This document shows positions 17,785-26,908 of a stretch of DNA of 64,000 nt, in pieces. Numbering within the stretch: position 1 is the stretch's first letter; every line of letters begins with the position of its first letter. Source of the DNA: Paenibacillus algorifonticola (GTDB lineage: Bacteria > Bacillota > Bacilli > Paenibacillales > Paenibacillaceae); contig NZ_KQ040780.1 of the NCBI RefSeq assembly GCF_000971975.1, positions 62,662 to 126,661 on the forward strand. Direction: 5' to 3'. The notes below the pieces were generated by a model. It was not told where the DNA came from and made no database searches. It saw only the letters and a list, made by a program, of their open reading frames with translations. A program made the translations under genes and the position numbers.

Positions 17785-18141
17785 ATGTCAAAAAAAATGA
17801 GACCCCCGTATTTAGGCCCTAAGGGTACAGGAAAAGTGATCAGCAAGGTAACCGGGACAAAGAGGCTTCAAAGCGGAGGCCCGACCTTTAACCGTCTGAC
17901 GGTTGTATGGGTTACGACCAGTGGCGTGCCGTTTAATACGACCGGTTTTTTTGCCCGTCTGTTTAGAGGCAATACTGTGGTTGCGATTGCGGCGTTTGAC
18001 CGTTTCGGTGTCGTCAGGTTTAACCAGATTGAGACGCTGACAAACGTATCTTACACGATTCGTTTGTTCAATTCGAATGGCGTACTGTTCCGTACGGCTT
18101 TCATTCCGGCAGGGGTACAAACCTTCGCGGTAATCGGCTAG
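17785..18141 (+). CDS. Small beta-rich hypothetical protein
   Basis: The product is 118 residues with a basic N terminus (MSKKMRPPYLGPKGTGK) followed by alternating hydrophobic/polar beta-type sequence (LTVVWVTTSGVPFNTTGFF, VVAIAAFDRFGVVRF). It has no cysteines, no membrane helix and no signal peptide. AGGAGTGG precedes the ATG. I do not recognise a named family; a surface- or spore-associated beta-sandwich would fit but is a guess. Confidence 0.6.
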   Translation: MSKKMRPPYLGPKGTGKVISKVTGTKRLQSGGPTFNRLTVVWVTTSGVPFNTTGFFARLFRGNTVVAIAAFDRFGVVRFNQIETLTNVSYTIRLFNSNGVLFRTAFIPAGVQTFAVIG

Positions 18142-18269
18142 CTTCAGATCCTCTTGCACTTTCCGCTTATGGCAGCCGGAGAGGGCAGGAGGATTTTGCT
18201 TTCTCTTTGAATCTTCTCTATCTTCATGTAATATGGGGATAGATGTATAAAGGGGGAGCTTTGATACAT

Positions 18270-19136
18270 ATGGTTGTGCAGCATCATACTTTATCCAAGC
18301 TGGATATTTTTCGCAGAATTCTATTTATTACAATTGGGGCTGCGCTAGTATCTGTAGCTTTAGAGATTTTTCTGGTGCCGAACCATATTATCGACGGCGG
18401 AATTGTAGGCATTTCCATCATCGTATCCCATTTTACGGGGCTGCCGCTCGGCTTGTTTTTGTTCTTATTAAATCTTCCTTTTCTGCTGCTAGGGTACAAG
18501 CAAATTGGGAAAACCTTTGCTTTATCGACGCTATATGGCGTCAGCGTGATGTCGTTAGGCACGTTTTTACTGCATCCGGTTAAGGCGATTACGAGCGAAT
18601 ATGTGCTGGCCGCTATTTTCGGCGGCGTCATATTAGGAGCTGGGGTCGGGCTTGTTATCCGGTTTGGCGGATCGCTGGACGGGACGGAAATTGTCGCGAT
18701 TTTGAGCAATAAGCGCCTGCCGTTTTCGGTAGGTGAAGTCGTGATGTTTTTTAATCTTTTTATATTGTGCAGCGCCGGCTTTGTATTCGGTTGGGATCGG
18801 GCGATGTACTCTCTATTTTCTTACTTTATAGCCTTCAAAATGATCGATATTACGATTGAAGGCTTCCAGGAATCGAAGGCCGTCTGGATTATTAGCGAAA
18901 GTTGGAATGAGATTGGAGCAGCAATTATGAGCCGTCTCGGCCGCGGCGTCACTTATTTGCACGGCGAGGGCGGCTTTACCGGCGGGCAGAAAAGGATTAT
19001 TTTTTGCGTGATCACCCGGCTGGAAGAGGCAAAGATGAAATCGATTGTGCAGGAGCTTGATCCGGCTGCTTTTCTGGCCGTTGGCAACATTCATGATGTG
19101 AAGGGCGGACGCTTCAAGAAGCGGGATATTCACTAG
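18270..19136 (+). CDS. YitT-family membrane protein (DUF161 plus DUF2179)
   Basis: The product is 288 residues. Five to six N-terminal membrane helices include FITIGAALVSVALEIFLVP with the family motif NHIIDGGIVGIS, plus GTFLL and RFGGSLDGTEI. A soluble C-terminal DUF2179 domain follows (AAIMSRLGRGVTYLHGEGGFTG, ending FLAVGNIHDVKGGRFKK). Function is unproven in this large Firmicute family; transport is suspected. I start it at the ATG at 18270 (MVVQHHTLSK), 11 bases after GGGGGAG; an ATG at 18243 is possible but has no clear ribosome binding site. Confidence 0.88.
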   Translation: MVVQHHTLSKLDIFRRILFITIGAALVSVALEIFLVPNHIIDGGIVGISIIVSHFTGLPLGLFLFLLNLPFLLLGYKQIGKTFALSTLYGVSVMSLGTFLLHPVKAITSEYVLAAIFGGVILGAGVGLVIRFGGSLDGTEIVAILSNKRLPFSVGEVVMFFNLFILCSAGFVFGWDRAMYSLFSYFIAFKMIDITIEGFQESKAVWIISESWNEIGAAIMSRLGRGVTYLHGEGGFTGGQKRIIFCVITRLEEAKMKSIVQELDPAAFLAVGNIHDVKGGRFKKRDIH

Positions 19137-19152
19137 CAAAGGGGTTTAAGCT

Positions 19153-20355
19153 TTGGATGAGTTTGCAAGCATCAGCCATTGGACGGCGGGCAGGCAGCCG
19201 GCCGATTGGCAGCAGCAAAGAGGCGTGACGCTCGGCATTGGCGATGATACGGCCATCATTGCTCCTGCGGCGATGGCGGATGAGCTGGAAGGGCCGCTGG
19301 AGCTGCTGATGTCCGTCGACACGATGGTGGAGACGGTGCACTTTAATGCATACACGATGACGGATGAGGATATCGGGTATAAGGCGCTTGCCGCGAACGT
19401 AAGCGATATCGCGGCAATGGGCGGTGTGCCGCGGCATGCGCTCGTGTCCGTGAGCGTGCCAGCGGCATATGGGCCGGAGCGTATAGCCCGGCTCTATGAT
19501 GGGCTTTATGCGTGCGCCGCGGATTACGGCGTCGCAATTGTTGGCGGCGATACGACGTCTTCGCCGCAGCACTTGGTTGTTGCGGTGACGGTGACGGGAG
19601 CCGTCGAAGCTGGGCGGGCTTTGCGCCGATCCGGGGCGAAGCCCGGAGACGCGGTTGTACTGACCGGAGCCGTCGGTCTGTCGGCGGCGGGCCTGCATTT
19701 GCTGCTCGCGCGGAAGCAGGAGCGGCAAGAGCAGACGGCGCGCGAGGCAGTAGAATCGGGCGAAACGGGCGGAGCTAGTGACGCTAGTGATGCCAGTGGG
19801 ACACAGCCTGCTGGGGATTTGCAAGCGGCAAGCTCTGCGGGCGTTTCAAATCAAGCGCAGCACGAAGAGGTGCGTGGAGCGGCAGCACTTATAGGGGCGC
19901 ATTGCCGCCCTGCACCTTCTGTGCGTGCAGGACGTTTGCTGCTTGAGCGTGGTAGCTGCCATTCCCTTAATGATGTCAGCGACGGACTTGCCAGTGAAGC
20001 ATGGGAAATTGCCGAAGCCTCGCAGTGCTGCCTTGTGCTTAAGGAAGATTTGCTTCCACGCAGCGGCAGTATGGCTGCGTATGCGGCGGATGTCGGAATC
20101 GATCCGCTTGAGTGGATGCTTTATGGCGGCGAGGATTATGTGCTGCTAGGCACAATGCAAGCCGCTGATGTGCAGGCAGCCCAGGAAGCATTCCGAGCTG
20201 AAGGCTTGCCATTTTATATTGTTGGCGAGGTGAAGCACGGGGCGCCTTCAGTGGAGCTGGAGCTGTCGTTGTCAGCCAAAGCGACGAAGGCGGGCAGCGC
20301 CGCTGCCAAACGTATGCCTCTTGCCAAGCGAGGCTATAATCATTTTAAGAAATGA
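19153..20355 (+). CDS. thiL: Thiamine-monophosphate kinase with an inserted linker
   Basis: The product is 400 residues, longer than the usual 320-340. It phosphorylates thiamine-P to thiamine-PP with [13 protein letters not shown] near residue 28 is the N-terminal metal motif, followed by [21 protein letters not shown] and VGGDTTSSP. The C-terminal half has [13 protein letters not shown] and [12 protein letters not shown]. Between them lies a low-complexity Ala/Ser/Glu/Gln-rich stretch (about 190-250) that looks like an inserted flexible linker. The start is TTG at 19153, after AAAGGGG. It is the first gene of the tsa cluster. Confidence 0.93.
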   Translation: MDEFASISHWTAGRQPADWQQQRGVTLGIGDDTAIIAPAAMADELEGPLELLMSVDTMVETVHFNAYTMTDEDIGYKALAANVSDIAAMGGVPRHALVSVSVPAAYGPERIARLYDGLYACAADYGVAIVGGDTTSSPQHLVVAVTVTGAVEAGRALRRSGAKPGDAVVLTGAVGLSAAGLHLLLARKQERQEQTAREAVESGETGGASDASDASGTQPAGDLQAASSAGVSNQAQHEEVRGAAALIGAHCRPAPSVRAGRLLLERGSCHSLNDVSDGLASEAWEIAEASQCCLVLKEDLLPRSGSMAAYAADVGIDPLEWMLYGGEDYVLLGTMQAADVQAAQEAFRAEGLPFYIVGEVKHGAPSVELELSLSAKATKAGSAAAKRMPLAKRGYNHFKK

Positions 20356-20370
20356 AATTGGGTGAATAAG

Positions 20371-20868
20371 ATGCAAACAGCGATTGGAGAAGCACAGTGG
20401 CGGGCCATCAGCACACAGGATACGGAAGAACTCGCTACGCTTATTGCTTCATGGGCAAAACCCGGCACGCTGCTGGCGCTTGACGGCGATCTTGGTGCTG
20501 GGAAAACGGCATTTTCGCAGTTTTTTGCCAAAGCGATTGGCGTGCAAGGCATAGTAAATAGTCCGACTTTTACGATTATCAAAGAATATGAAGGCGCAGA
20601 AATGCCCTTTTATCATATGGATGTTTATCGCGTATCCCTTGAGGAAGCGGACGAGCTGGGACTTGACGAATATTTTTATGGCAGCGGCGTGACGATTGTG
20701 GAATGGGCAAGCTTGATCGAAGAGCTATTGCCTGAGGAGCGCTTAGAGCTGTATTTGGAGCATACAGGCGGCGAGGAGCGGTTAATTCGGCTGAAAGGCA
20801 TCGGAGAAACCTATGCAGGCTGGTGCCAGTCTTTGAATGACAGGGAAGTAGGGAAGCAAAATGGTTGA
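20371..20868 (+). CDS. tsaE: tRNA t6A biosynthesis ATPase TsaE
   Basis: The product is 165 residues. The P-loop [15 protein letters not shown] lies near residue 37, followed by [12 protein letters not shown] and FYHMDVYRV, all TsaE signatures. With TsaB and TsaD it makes threonylcarbamoyl-adenosine at A37 of ANN-decoding tRNAs; TsaE drives turnover by ATP hydrolysis. The ATG at 20371 is chosen over the upstream GTG (20362) because GGTGA at 20361-20365 then serves as the ribosome binding site. It overlaps tsaB by eight bases. Confidence 0.93.
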   Translation: MQTAIGEAQWRAISTQDTEELATLIASWAKPGTLLALDGDLGAGKTAFSQFFAKAIGVQGIVNSPTFTIIKEYEGAEMPFYHMDVYRVSLEEADELGLDEYFYGSGVTIVEWASLIEELLPEERLELYLEHTGGEERLIRLKGIGETYAGWCQSLNDREVGKQNG

Positions 20869-21868
20869 GCAGGCGGAACAGCCCATATTAGCATTTGATA
20901 CCTCGACGGCTGCCCTTGCGGCGGCTGTTATTCAAGGTGAGCAGGTTATTGGTGAAATTCAATCTTTTGCGGAGCGCAATCACTCCGTTTATATTATTAC
21001 ACATTTAAAGCAGCTGCTTGAAGATTGTGGTGTAAGCAAGGAGACACTTGGCGGCATCGCTGTAGGCGGCGGCCCAGGCTCTTACACGGGCATGCGAATT
21101 GCGGTAACGGCAGCGAAGACGCTCGCTTGGACTTGGGATAAGCCGTTAGTAGCGCTATCCAGCCTTGAAGCGATTGCTTACGGGGCATGTGAGCGATTAA
21201 AACAAACCGATGCTATGATTTCAACAGTGCCGCAGCACAATCATTCGGCAGACAATAGCATAAATAAGATGGCGGCATGGTTTATTCCTATCATGGATGC
21301 AAGGCGCGGCCAAGTATATACGGCAAGCTTCTCCCATGTACAAGGCGGGCAATGGGAACGCCAGGCGGCGGATGGAATCAGGCTGATGCGGGATTGGGTA
21401 GATCAGTTATTGGAGCAAGTTCAGGAGCAAGCCAAGAAGCGCAACCGGAATAGGCAGCAAGAAGAGGAGCAAGAGCAGGCTGAGCTTAAGCCTGCCCATG
21501 ATCCAGCTGGATATGTTACTAAAATTTACATCACTGGCGATCTAAAGCTCCATGAGGCGGAGGCGCAGCGGCTTGTGGAAGGCTGTGCAGAAGCGGGTGT
21601 AGCGGTCAGCCTGTTTCCTTATGAGCTGGAAGGCCGGGCGATAGCCGAGCTGGGGCGGAAACGCCTGCTTGCAGGTGATACAGATGATAGGCATACGCTT
21701 GCGCCAAACTATACACAGCTGCATGAGGCGGAGGTTAAGCTGCAGGAGAAAGAAGCTGCTCTAAAGGCTGAAAAGGAAGCTGAATGGGCCGCCGCTCAAT
21801 CGGCTTCTCTAAAGGCTGTAATAATTGCCGATGTGGATGCGGCTCAAGTAAAGGATGCGGAGCCATGA
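20861..21868 (+). CDS. tsaB: tRNA t6A biosynthesis protein TsaB
   Basis: The product is 335 residues, longer than the usual 220-240. ILAFDTSTAALAAAVI at the start and GGIAVGGGPGSYTGMRIAVTAAKTLAW near 66 are TsaB signatures. Unlike TsaD it lacks the metal-binding HxxxH. It is an inactive ASKHA paralogue that dimerises with TsaD. Extra length lies in a Lys/Glu/Gln-rich insert (about 188-212) and a charged C-terminal tail (about 290-335). The tsaE stop and tsaB start overlap, and rimI overlaps its stop (ATGA). Confidence 0.92.
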   Translation: MVEQAEQPILAFDTSTAALAAAVIQGEQVIGEIQSFAERNHSVYIITHLKQLLEDCGVSKETLGGIAVGGGPGSYTGMRIAVTAAKTLAWTWDKPLVALSSLEAIAYGACERLKQTDAMISTVPQHNHSADNSINKMAAWFIPIMDARRGQVYTASFSHVQGGQWERQAADGIRLMRDWVDQLLEQVQEQAKKRNRNRQQEEEQEQAELKPAHDPAGYVTKIYITGDLKLHEAEAQRLVEGCAEAGVAVSLFPYELEGRAIAELGRKRLLAGDTDDRHTLAPNYTQLHEAEVKLQEKEAALKAEKEAEWAAAQSASLKAVIIADVDAAQVKDAEP

Positions 21869-22362
21869 TGAGGGAAATCAATCGGGATGAGATTATTTAT
21901 CGGTCAATGACGTTGAAGGACATACCGTTTATTGTGGCGATCGAGCAGGAGGCCTTCACGGGCCCATGGACAGCTGAAGCTTTTACCAATGAATTGACGA
22001 ATAATATGTTTGCCAAATATATGGTGATGGAATACGAGAAGGAAGTTATCGGATATGCGGGCATGTGGGTTATCGTGGACGAGGCGCATGTGACGAATGT
22101 AGCGGTTCGTTCCGATCATCGCGGACAAGGACTGGGCAAGCTGCTGCTGAGCGAGCTTCAGCGGACGGCGGTATTTTTCGGTGCGAACAAAATGACGCTG
22201 GAGGTCCGGGTATCCAACGAGGTGGCGCAGCGGCTGTACCGCAGTCTGGGTTTTGAATCGTCAGGCATCCGTCCCGGCTATTATTCGGATAATCAAGAGG
22301 ATGCGCTCATTATGTGGGCGGAGCTTGATACAAACAGCTTAGGCGTCCGGGAAGAGGGGTAG
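21865..22362 (+). CDS. rimI: Ribosomal-protein-alanine N-acetyltransferase
   Basis: The product is 165 residues of the GNAT family. The acetyl-CoA site [15 protein letters not shown] lies near residue 80, and the C-terminal [15 protein letters not shown] is characteristic of RimI, which acetylates the N terminus of ribosomal protein S18. The ATG at 21865 overlaps the tsaB stop codon by four bases (ATGA); the adjacent ATG at 21868 is an alternative. Its place between tsaB and tsaD is conserved in Firmicutes and supports the call. Confidence 0.9.
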   Translation: MMREINRDEIIYRSMTLKDIPFIVAIEQEAFTGPWTAEAFTNELTNNMFAKYMVMEYEKEVIGYAGMWVIVDEAHVTNVAVRSDHRGQGLGKLLLSELQRTAVFFGANKMTLEVRVSNEVAQRLYRSLGFESSGIRPGYYSDNQEDALIMWAELDTNSLGVREEG

Positions 22363-22367
22363 GAGCA

Positions 22368-23444
22368 TTGAGCATACAACAACAGGAAACGGCGACAGCG
22401 GCAAATGAAAGCAAGTCAGGCCTTATTCTTGCCATCGAGACGAGCTGTGATGAAACATCCGTTGCCGTCATTCAGGATGGAAAACATATATTATCGAACG
22501 TCATTTCGAGTCAAATCGAGGTTCATCAGCGCTTTGGCGGCGTTGTGCCGGAAATTGCCTCACGCAAGCATGTAGAGGTCATTACGCTGATGATTGAGCA
22601 GGCTATTGCTGAATCGGGCATGAAGCTGAAGGATTTGTCCGCAATTGCGGTGACGCAGGGTCCGGGATTAGTCGGCGCACTGCTCGTTGGTATCGTAGCA
22701 GCCAAAACGCTGGCGATGGCGCTCGATCTGCCCTTAATTGGCACCCATCATATTGCGGGGCATATTTACGCTAACCAGCTCGTACATGAGCTGGAATATC
22801 CGTGTATGGCACTCGTTGTTTCTGGTGGACACACGGAACTGGTGCTGCTCGAAAATGAAGGCTCCTTCCGCATGATTGGTCGTACGCGCGACGATGCGGT
22901 TGGGGAAGCTTACGACAAAGTAGCCCGTTCGCTCAAGCTGCCTTATCCGGGCGGGCCGCATATCGACCGACTGGCATCCGTTGCATCGGAAGCGCTGGCG
23001 CTGCCAAGGGCATGGCTGGAGGCGGATTCCTATGATTTCAGCTTCAGCGGCTTGAAGTCGGCAGTGCTCGCTGTTATTAATCAGACGCAGATGCGTGGGG
23101 ATACGCTCAATGAAGCAGCGCTGGCACGGGGCTTTCAGGAATCTGTCATTGAGGTGCTCGTTGAAAAAGCGCTTCGCGCCGTTCGCGCCTATGGCGCCAA
23201 GCAGCTGCTGCTGTGCGGAGGCGTCGCGGCGAATCGCGGCCTGCGCGCAGCTCTGACTTCCCGCTGCGAAGCGGAAGGCGTGCCGCTGCTAATTCCGCCG
23301 CTGACGCTGTGCACCGATAATGCGGCGATGATCGGAGCCGCCGCTTTCCTGAAATGGCAGCGCGGCGAATATTCGTCGCTCGATCTTAAAGCCGAGCCGA
23401 GCTTCAGCCTCGAAGGCTGGATGGCAGCGCAGGTGCAGGGCTAG
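22368..23444 (+). CDS. tsaD: tRNA N6-adenosine threonylcarbamoyltransferase TsaD
   Basis: The product is 358 residues. [16 protein letters not shown] opens the ASKHA domain. [12 protein letters not shown] and the metal-binding [10 protein letters not shown] (HxxxH) lie near residues 105-135, then VVSGGHTEL, and the C-terminal [12 protein letters not shown] and [10 protein letters not shown]. It is the catalytic subunit that transfers the threonylcarbamoyl group to A37 in tRNA. The start is TTG at 22368, with GGGGTAGGAG just upstream. It closes the thiL-tsaE-tsaB-rimI-tsaD run. Confidence 0.95.
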   Translation: MSIQQQETATAANESKSGLILAIETSCDETSVAVIQDGKHILSNVISSQIEVHQRFGGVVPEIASRKHVEVITLMIEQAIAESGMKLKDLSAIAVTQGPGLVGALLVGIVAAKTLAMALDLPLIGTHHIAGHIYANQLVHELEYPCMALVVSGGHTELVLLENEGSFRMIGRTRDDAVGEAYDKVARSLKLPYPGGPHIDRLASVASEALALPRAWLEADSYDFSFSGLKSAVLAVINQTQMRGDTLNEAALARGFQESVIEVLVEKALRAVRAYGAKQLLLCGGVAANRGLRAALTSRCEAEGVPLLIPPLTLCTDNAAMIGAAAFLKWQRGEYSSLDLKAEPSFSLEGWMAAQVQG

Positions 23445-23544
23445 TCTAACAGCTGCTCGAAAATTTTTTTGGGTTGCTGTGATTGACATCTCATTTTTGA
23501 AGGCCTATAATAGGCAACAATACTTTGAACTTCATATTCTGCAA

Positions 23545-23870
23545 ACGCAAGGAACAGGAATAGTAGGGCAATTCCCGGAATGAACAGAGAGCTGCGGGTT
23601 AGTGCAACGCAGTCGACGGAAGCCTGAAGCTCGCCTGGGAGCGGAACAGTGGAACAGCTGGCTAACCATGGATAGCCGGATTTACTACACTGTCACGGTT
23701 AACCCCCGTAATCGGGTGCGCATCGATCAACATCCGGAGTTGATGATGTGCCTAAGGTGGGCATTCTCATTTGCTGTAATAGCAAAGTGGAAGGTCAACA
23801 AGGGTGGTACCGCGCAGGATTATAATAAGCCTGTCGTCTCTTGATTTATTCAAGAGATGACAGGCTTTTC
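23545..23870 (+). promoter_or_regulatory. T-box leader 1 with terminator
   Basis: The 14-base T-box AGGGTGGTACCGCG (23801-23814) is followed by a terminator hairpin (stem 23827-23867, AAGCCTGTCGTCTCTTGA and its complement) with a T run. Upstream, AGAGAGCTGCGGGTTAGTG is the AG-bulge/distal-loop part of Stem I, and CTCGCCTGGGAGCGGAAC is the strand leading to the specifier. T-boxes read uncharged tRNA and switch to the antiterminator. The specifier triplet is not certain; AAC is shared with T-box 2. No gene lies between it and T-box 2, so it acts in series. Confidence 0.88.
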
Positions 23871-23964
23871 TTGTTGTTTGGAAGTTCAAAGTTTCAAGCG
23901 AGCAATTAGGCAAGCAAGTAAGAATGCCATACATGAACCAGCACAAAAAGCTGAAATCACATAC

Positions 23965-24410
23965 AGAAAACGCAAGGAACAGGAGTAGTAGGGCGGTAAA
24001 GCGGGAAAACAGCGGGAACCTTGAACGGGGCGCGGCAGGCGGATAACAAAGCTGCTGCGTTGTAGACAAGGAAGCGCTGCAGAGAGCTGCGGGATGGTGC
24101 GACGCAGTCGAAGCTTACGTTCGAACTCGCCTGGGAGCGGAACGATGGAACAATCGGTGCAGGCGGCTGTTAGTAGCTGCGAGCATGATGCGTACATCGT
24201 TACGGAATCAGCCCCCGTCATCGGGCACCAAGCGGGTTTGGACCCGCGCGAATGCAGCAGGTATGGGATTATCCATCCAGCAGCAGCGTGACAGGAGATG
24301 CCGATCGGGCTTTTCTGCCCAAGCGCATACAGGGTCCAGCCAATTAGAGTGGTACCACGGTGGGTGAAAAGCCTGTCGTCTCTTTCAATTAGAGACGGCA
24401 GGCTTTTTTT
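23965..24410 (+). promoter_or_regulatory. T-box leader 2 with terminator, upstream of leuA
   Basis: The T-box core AGAGTGGTACCACGG (24346-24360) is followed by a terminator (24369-24410, AAGCCTGTCGTCTCT and complement, seven-T tail). It shares the AACGCAAGGAACAGGA opening, AGAGAGCTGCGGG and CTCGCCTGGGAGCGGAAC with T-box 1, so the two look like a duplication that has diverged in the middle stems. The T tail runs directly into a dispersed repeat. The next gene, leuA, starts 440 bp downstream. Confidence 0.88.
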
Positions 24411-24510
24411 AAATATAAGAATTTATAAGTTTCACCCTTATAATCGGCTTATATTTCACCCTCGAAACGGTAGCTTTGCCGCCAGAGGATGGCGACAGCC
24501 GTTTCACCTT
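24404..24510. repeat. Dispersed intergenic repeat, copy 3
   Basis: The same 107-bp element as 9077-9183 and 16339-16445, with a few changes, fused to the T tail of the T-box 2 terminator. It is followed without a gap by three 98-bp repeats that share its 3-prime GC-rich hairpin module. Confidence 0.85.
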
Positions 24511-24804
24511 GAAATATAGGAAAGGATGTTCTAACGCAATCCTTTCTCTATATTTCTCGGAATGAAACGCGCCGCGCCGCCAAAGGATGGCGACAGCCGT
24601 TTACGCTTGAAATATAGGAAAGGATGTCCTAACGCAATCCTTTCTCTATATTTCTCGGAATGAAACGCGCCGCGCCGCCAAAGGATGGCGACAGCCGTTT
24701 ACGCTTGAAATATAGGAAAGGATGTCCTAACGCAATCCTTTCTCTATATTTCTCGGAATGAAACGCGCCGCGCCGCCAAAGGATGGCGACAGCCGTTTCA
24801 CCTT
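24511..24804. repeat. Three 98-bp tandem repeats
   Basis: Units at 24511-24608, 24609-24706 and 24707-24804 are identical except for one base near the start of unit 1 and the last bases of unit 3. Each has an A/T-bounded hairpin (AAATATAGGAAAGGAT pairing with ATCCTTTCTCTATATTT) and then a GC-rich module ending GGCGACAGCCGTTT that is shared with the dispersed repeat. They lie between the T-boxes and leuA. They are not CRISPR: there are no unique spacers. Confidence 0.92.
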
Positions 24805-24852
24805 GGTTGCAGCTATAGCTGTAGTTAACTAAAATTTCAGGAGGTCATAATA

Positions 24853-26424
24853 ATGACAACGATAAATGAGACCAATAATGGAATGAAAAAAATTCAAATT
24901 TTTGATACGACGCTGCGTGATGGCGAGCAATCTCCAGGCGCTTCCATCGATCCTGAGCGTAAAATTATTATCGCCCGCCAGCTGGGAAAACTGGGCATTG
25001 ACGTCATCGAGCCGGGCTTTGCGATTTCCAGTCCAGGCGAATTTGCAGCGATCCAGCAAATTTCCCGCGAGCTGCAGCATGTTGAAATAGCCGGCTTTGC
25101 CCGCGCGATGAAGGTCGATATTGATGCGGCGGTCAAGGCGACGCAGGATGCGGCAAGAAGAAGGCTGCATCTGTTCATTTCTTCGTCCGACATTCATCTG
25201 TTGCATCAGCTGAACAAGACGCGCAAGGAAGTTGTGCAAATTGCCCGTGAAATGATCGCTTACGGCAAGCAGTTTGTAGAGGAAATCGAATTTTCGGCGA
25301 TGGATTCAACGCGTTCGGATCGCGATTTTGTCGTCGAGCTGGTCGAGGCGGCTATTGCCGAGGGAGCGACCATTATCAATCTGCCGGATACGCTGGGCTA
25401 TGCGATGCCAGACGAAATCGAGGATTTGTTCCGCTCGGTACGACGTCAGGCTAGAGGCGGAGAAACAGTTCGCTACAGCACCCATTGCCATAATGATCTG
25501 GGCATGGCGGCGGCCAACAGCCTGGCGGCCATTCGTGCAGGTGCGACGCAGGTAGAGGTTACCGTCAATGGTGTCGGAGAGCGCGCCGGCAACTGCTCGC
25601 TGGAGGAAATTGCGATGATTATCGAGACGCGCAAGTCGGCGCTGCAAATGGAGACGCGCATTCAGCAAAGCGAAATTTACGAAACTTCACGGATGGTCAG
25701 CCGGGCGATGCATTATCCGATTGCGTATAACAAGCCGATTGTCGGCCGCAATGCGTTCCAGCATGAATCGGGCATCCATCAGGATGGCCTGCTGAAAAAC
25801 CGCAATACGTATGAAATTATGGACCCGGAAGCGATGGGCATTCCGCGCAGCATGATCGTACTGGGCAGACACTCCGGCCGTCATGCGATCAAGCACCGCC
25901 TGTCGGAATACGGCATCGCTGTAGAAGGCGAGGAACTGGTCAATGTGTACAATCGCTTCAAGCAGGTAGCCGATGAGAAAAAGCTGGTGACGGATAATGA
26001 GCTGATTCGCATCGCTGGCGAAATGACGGACACGCAACCTGACCCATACATGCTGTCTGATCTGCAGGTGCTGTCGGGCAGCCATAAATCCCGTATTGCG
26101 ACCGTGACCATTCGTGAAAATGAAGCGGGCACTGAGCATTCTTATACAGGAACTGGCGATGGCCCTCTGGAAGCCGTCATTCACTGTATTCAGCAAGCGA
26201 TCCCCGTTGCGGCAGAATTTGAGGATCTGGAAATCCATTCGTTGTCCACAGGCGAGGACGCACACGGCGAGGCGGTTGTAACGATTGTCAATAATGGCGA
26301 ACGCTATCGTGGAACTTCGATTCATAGCGACATTGTATATGCAGCTGCGCAGGCGTATGTGGCGGCATGCAATCAAGCGATGCTGACAATCAATAAGCTG
26401 GCGAATGAAGAAAGTGTCATTTAA
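24853..26424 (+). CDS. leuA: 2-isopropylmalate synthase
   Basis: The product is 523 residues, the long LeuA form with a C-terminal regulatory domain. It condenses 2-ketoisovalerate and acetyl-CoA in the first step of leucine synthesis. IFDTTLRDGEQSPGA near residue 16 and STHCHNDLGMAAANSLA near 212 carry the metal and catalytic residues. GRNAFQHESGIHQDG near 298 is the conserved linker motif. The C-terminal third (IATVTIRENEAGTEHSYTGTGDGP) is the LeuA dimer regulatory domain that binds leucine. AGGAGG lies before the ATG. No other leucine gene follows. A related citramalate-type activity cannot be excluded from sequence alone. Confidence 0.93.
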   Translation: MTTINETNNGMKKIQIFDTTLRDGEQSPGASIDPERKIIIARQLGKLGIDVIEPGFAISSPGEFAAIQQISRELQHVEIAGFARAMKVDIDAAVKATQDAARRRLHLFISSSDIHLLHQLNKTRKEVVQIAREMIAYGKQFVEEIEFSAMDSTRSDRDFVVELVEAAIAEGATIINLPDTLGYAMPDEIEDLFRSVRRQARGGETVRYSTHCHNDLGMAAANSLAAIRAGATQVEVTVNGVGERAGNCSLEEIAMIIETRKSALQMETRIQQSEIYETSRMVSRAMHYPIAYNKPIVGRNAFQHESGIHQDGLLKNRNTYEIMDPEAMGIPRSMIVLGRHSGRHAIKHRLSEYGIAVEGEELVNVYNRFKQVADEKKLVTDNELIRIAGEMTDTQPDPYMLSDLQVLSGSHKSRIATVTIRENEAGTEHSYTGTGDGPLEAVIHCIQQAIPVAAEFEDLEIHSLSTGEDAHGEAVVTIVNNGERYRGTSIHSDIVYAAAQAYVAACNQAMLTINKLANEESVI

Positions 26425-26441
26425 TACGGAGGTTAGGAAAG

Positions 26442-26486
26442 GGACTTATTCACAGGGCATTACGCTTTGTGGATAAGTCCTTTTTT
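26442..26486 (+). terminator. Terminator after leuA (contains two DnaA-box matches)
   Basis: GGACTTATTCACA pairs with TGTGGATAAGTCC around a short loop and is followed by six T. Because the stem contains TTATTCACA and TGTGGATAA, it also contains two perfect DnaA-box sequences. Confidence 0.88.
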
Positions 26487-26712
26487 GTGCGTAAATTCAA
26501 GGGTTTGACTGGGGATGGGCTGTTCGTGGAAAGTGGATAATTTTTTCACTTTATCTACACTGGAATTGTGGATAATGTGAATAATTTTTCTGAAAAATCG
26601 ACGGCATTAAAAATTTATTACGTTAACGTTTACAAATCCTTTATTTGCGTCGGAAAATGTCGACAGAATTTACTAACAATTTGCGACGGATTGTGGACAA
26701 CTTTGTGGATAA
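26446..26712. promoter_or_regulatory. Cluster of DnaA-box-like sequences
   Basis: Four perfect TTATNCACA matches (26446-26454, 26468-26476, 26567-26575, 26704-26712) and three one-mismatch boxes (26532-26540, 26551-26559, 26692-26700) lie within 267 bp of AT-rich, gene-free sequence. B. subtilis has DnaA-box clusters outside oriC that titrate DnaA or control nearby genes. No dnaA/dnaN genes lie nearby, so this is not evidently oriC. It could also act on the operon that follows. Confidence 0.6.
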
Positions 26713-26908
26713 CCATTTTCGATGTAAAAAATGAAAATTTCCTATAGGATTCCTTTTAATTTGCTTAATAACCTAAATTTATGCAGTTTTCCATCCGATA
26801 TTAGAAAAATAGGATAAGAAAATGTTGGAATTTTATCCAAACAAGGGCGCGCACGGCCGCAATGTCTGTGTACGGGAGCTCAGCAAATGAACGGGAGTGA
26901 GACATGTG

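Noticed and set aside
23602..24519. Several small open frames between tsaD and leuA
   Set aside because: They lie inside the two T-box leaders and the repeat, and have no ribosome binding sites or protein-like sequence.
24511..24804. Possible CRISPR array
   Set aside because: The repeats are 98 bp, adjacent and nearly identical, without unique spacers and without cas genes.
26446..26712. Chromosome origin oriC
   Set aside because: There are DnaA boxes but no dnaA, dnaN, rpmH or AT-rich unwinding trio nearby; treated only as a DnaA-box cluster.
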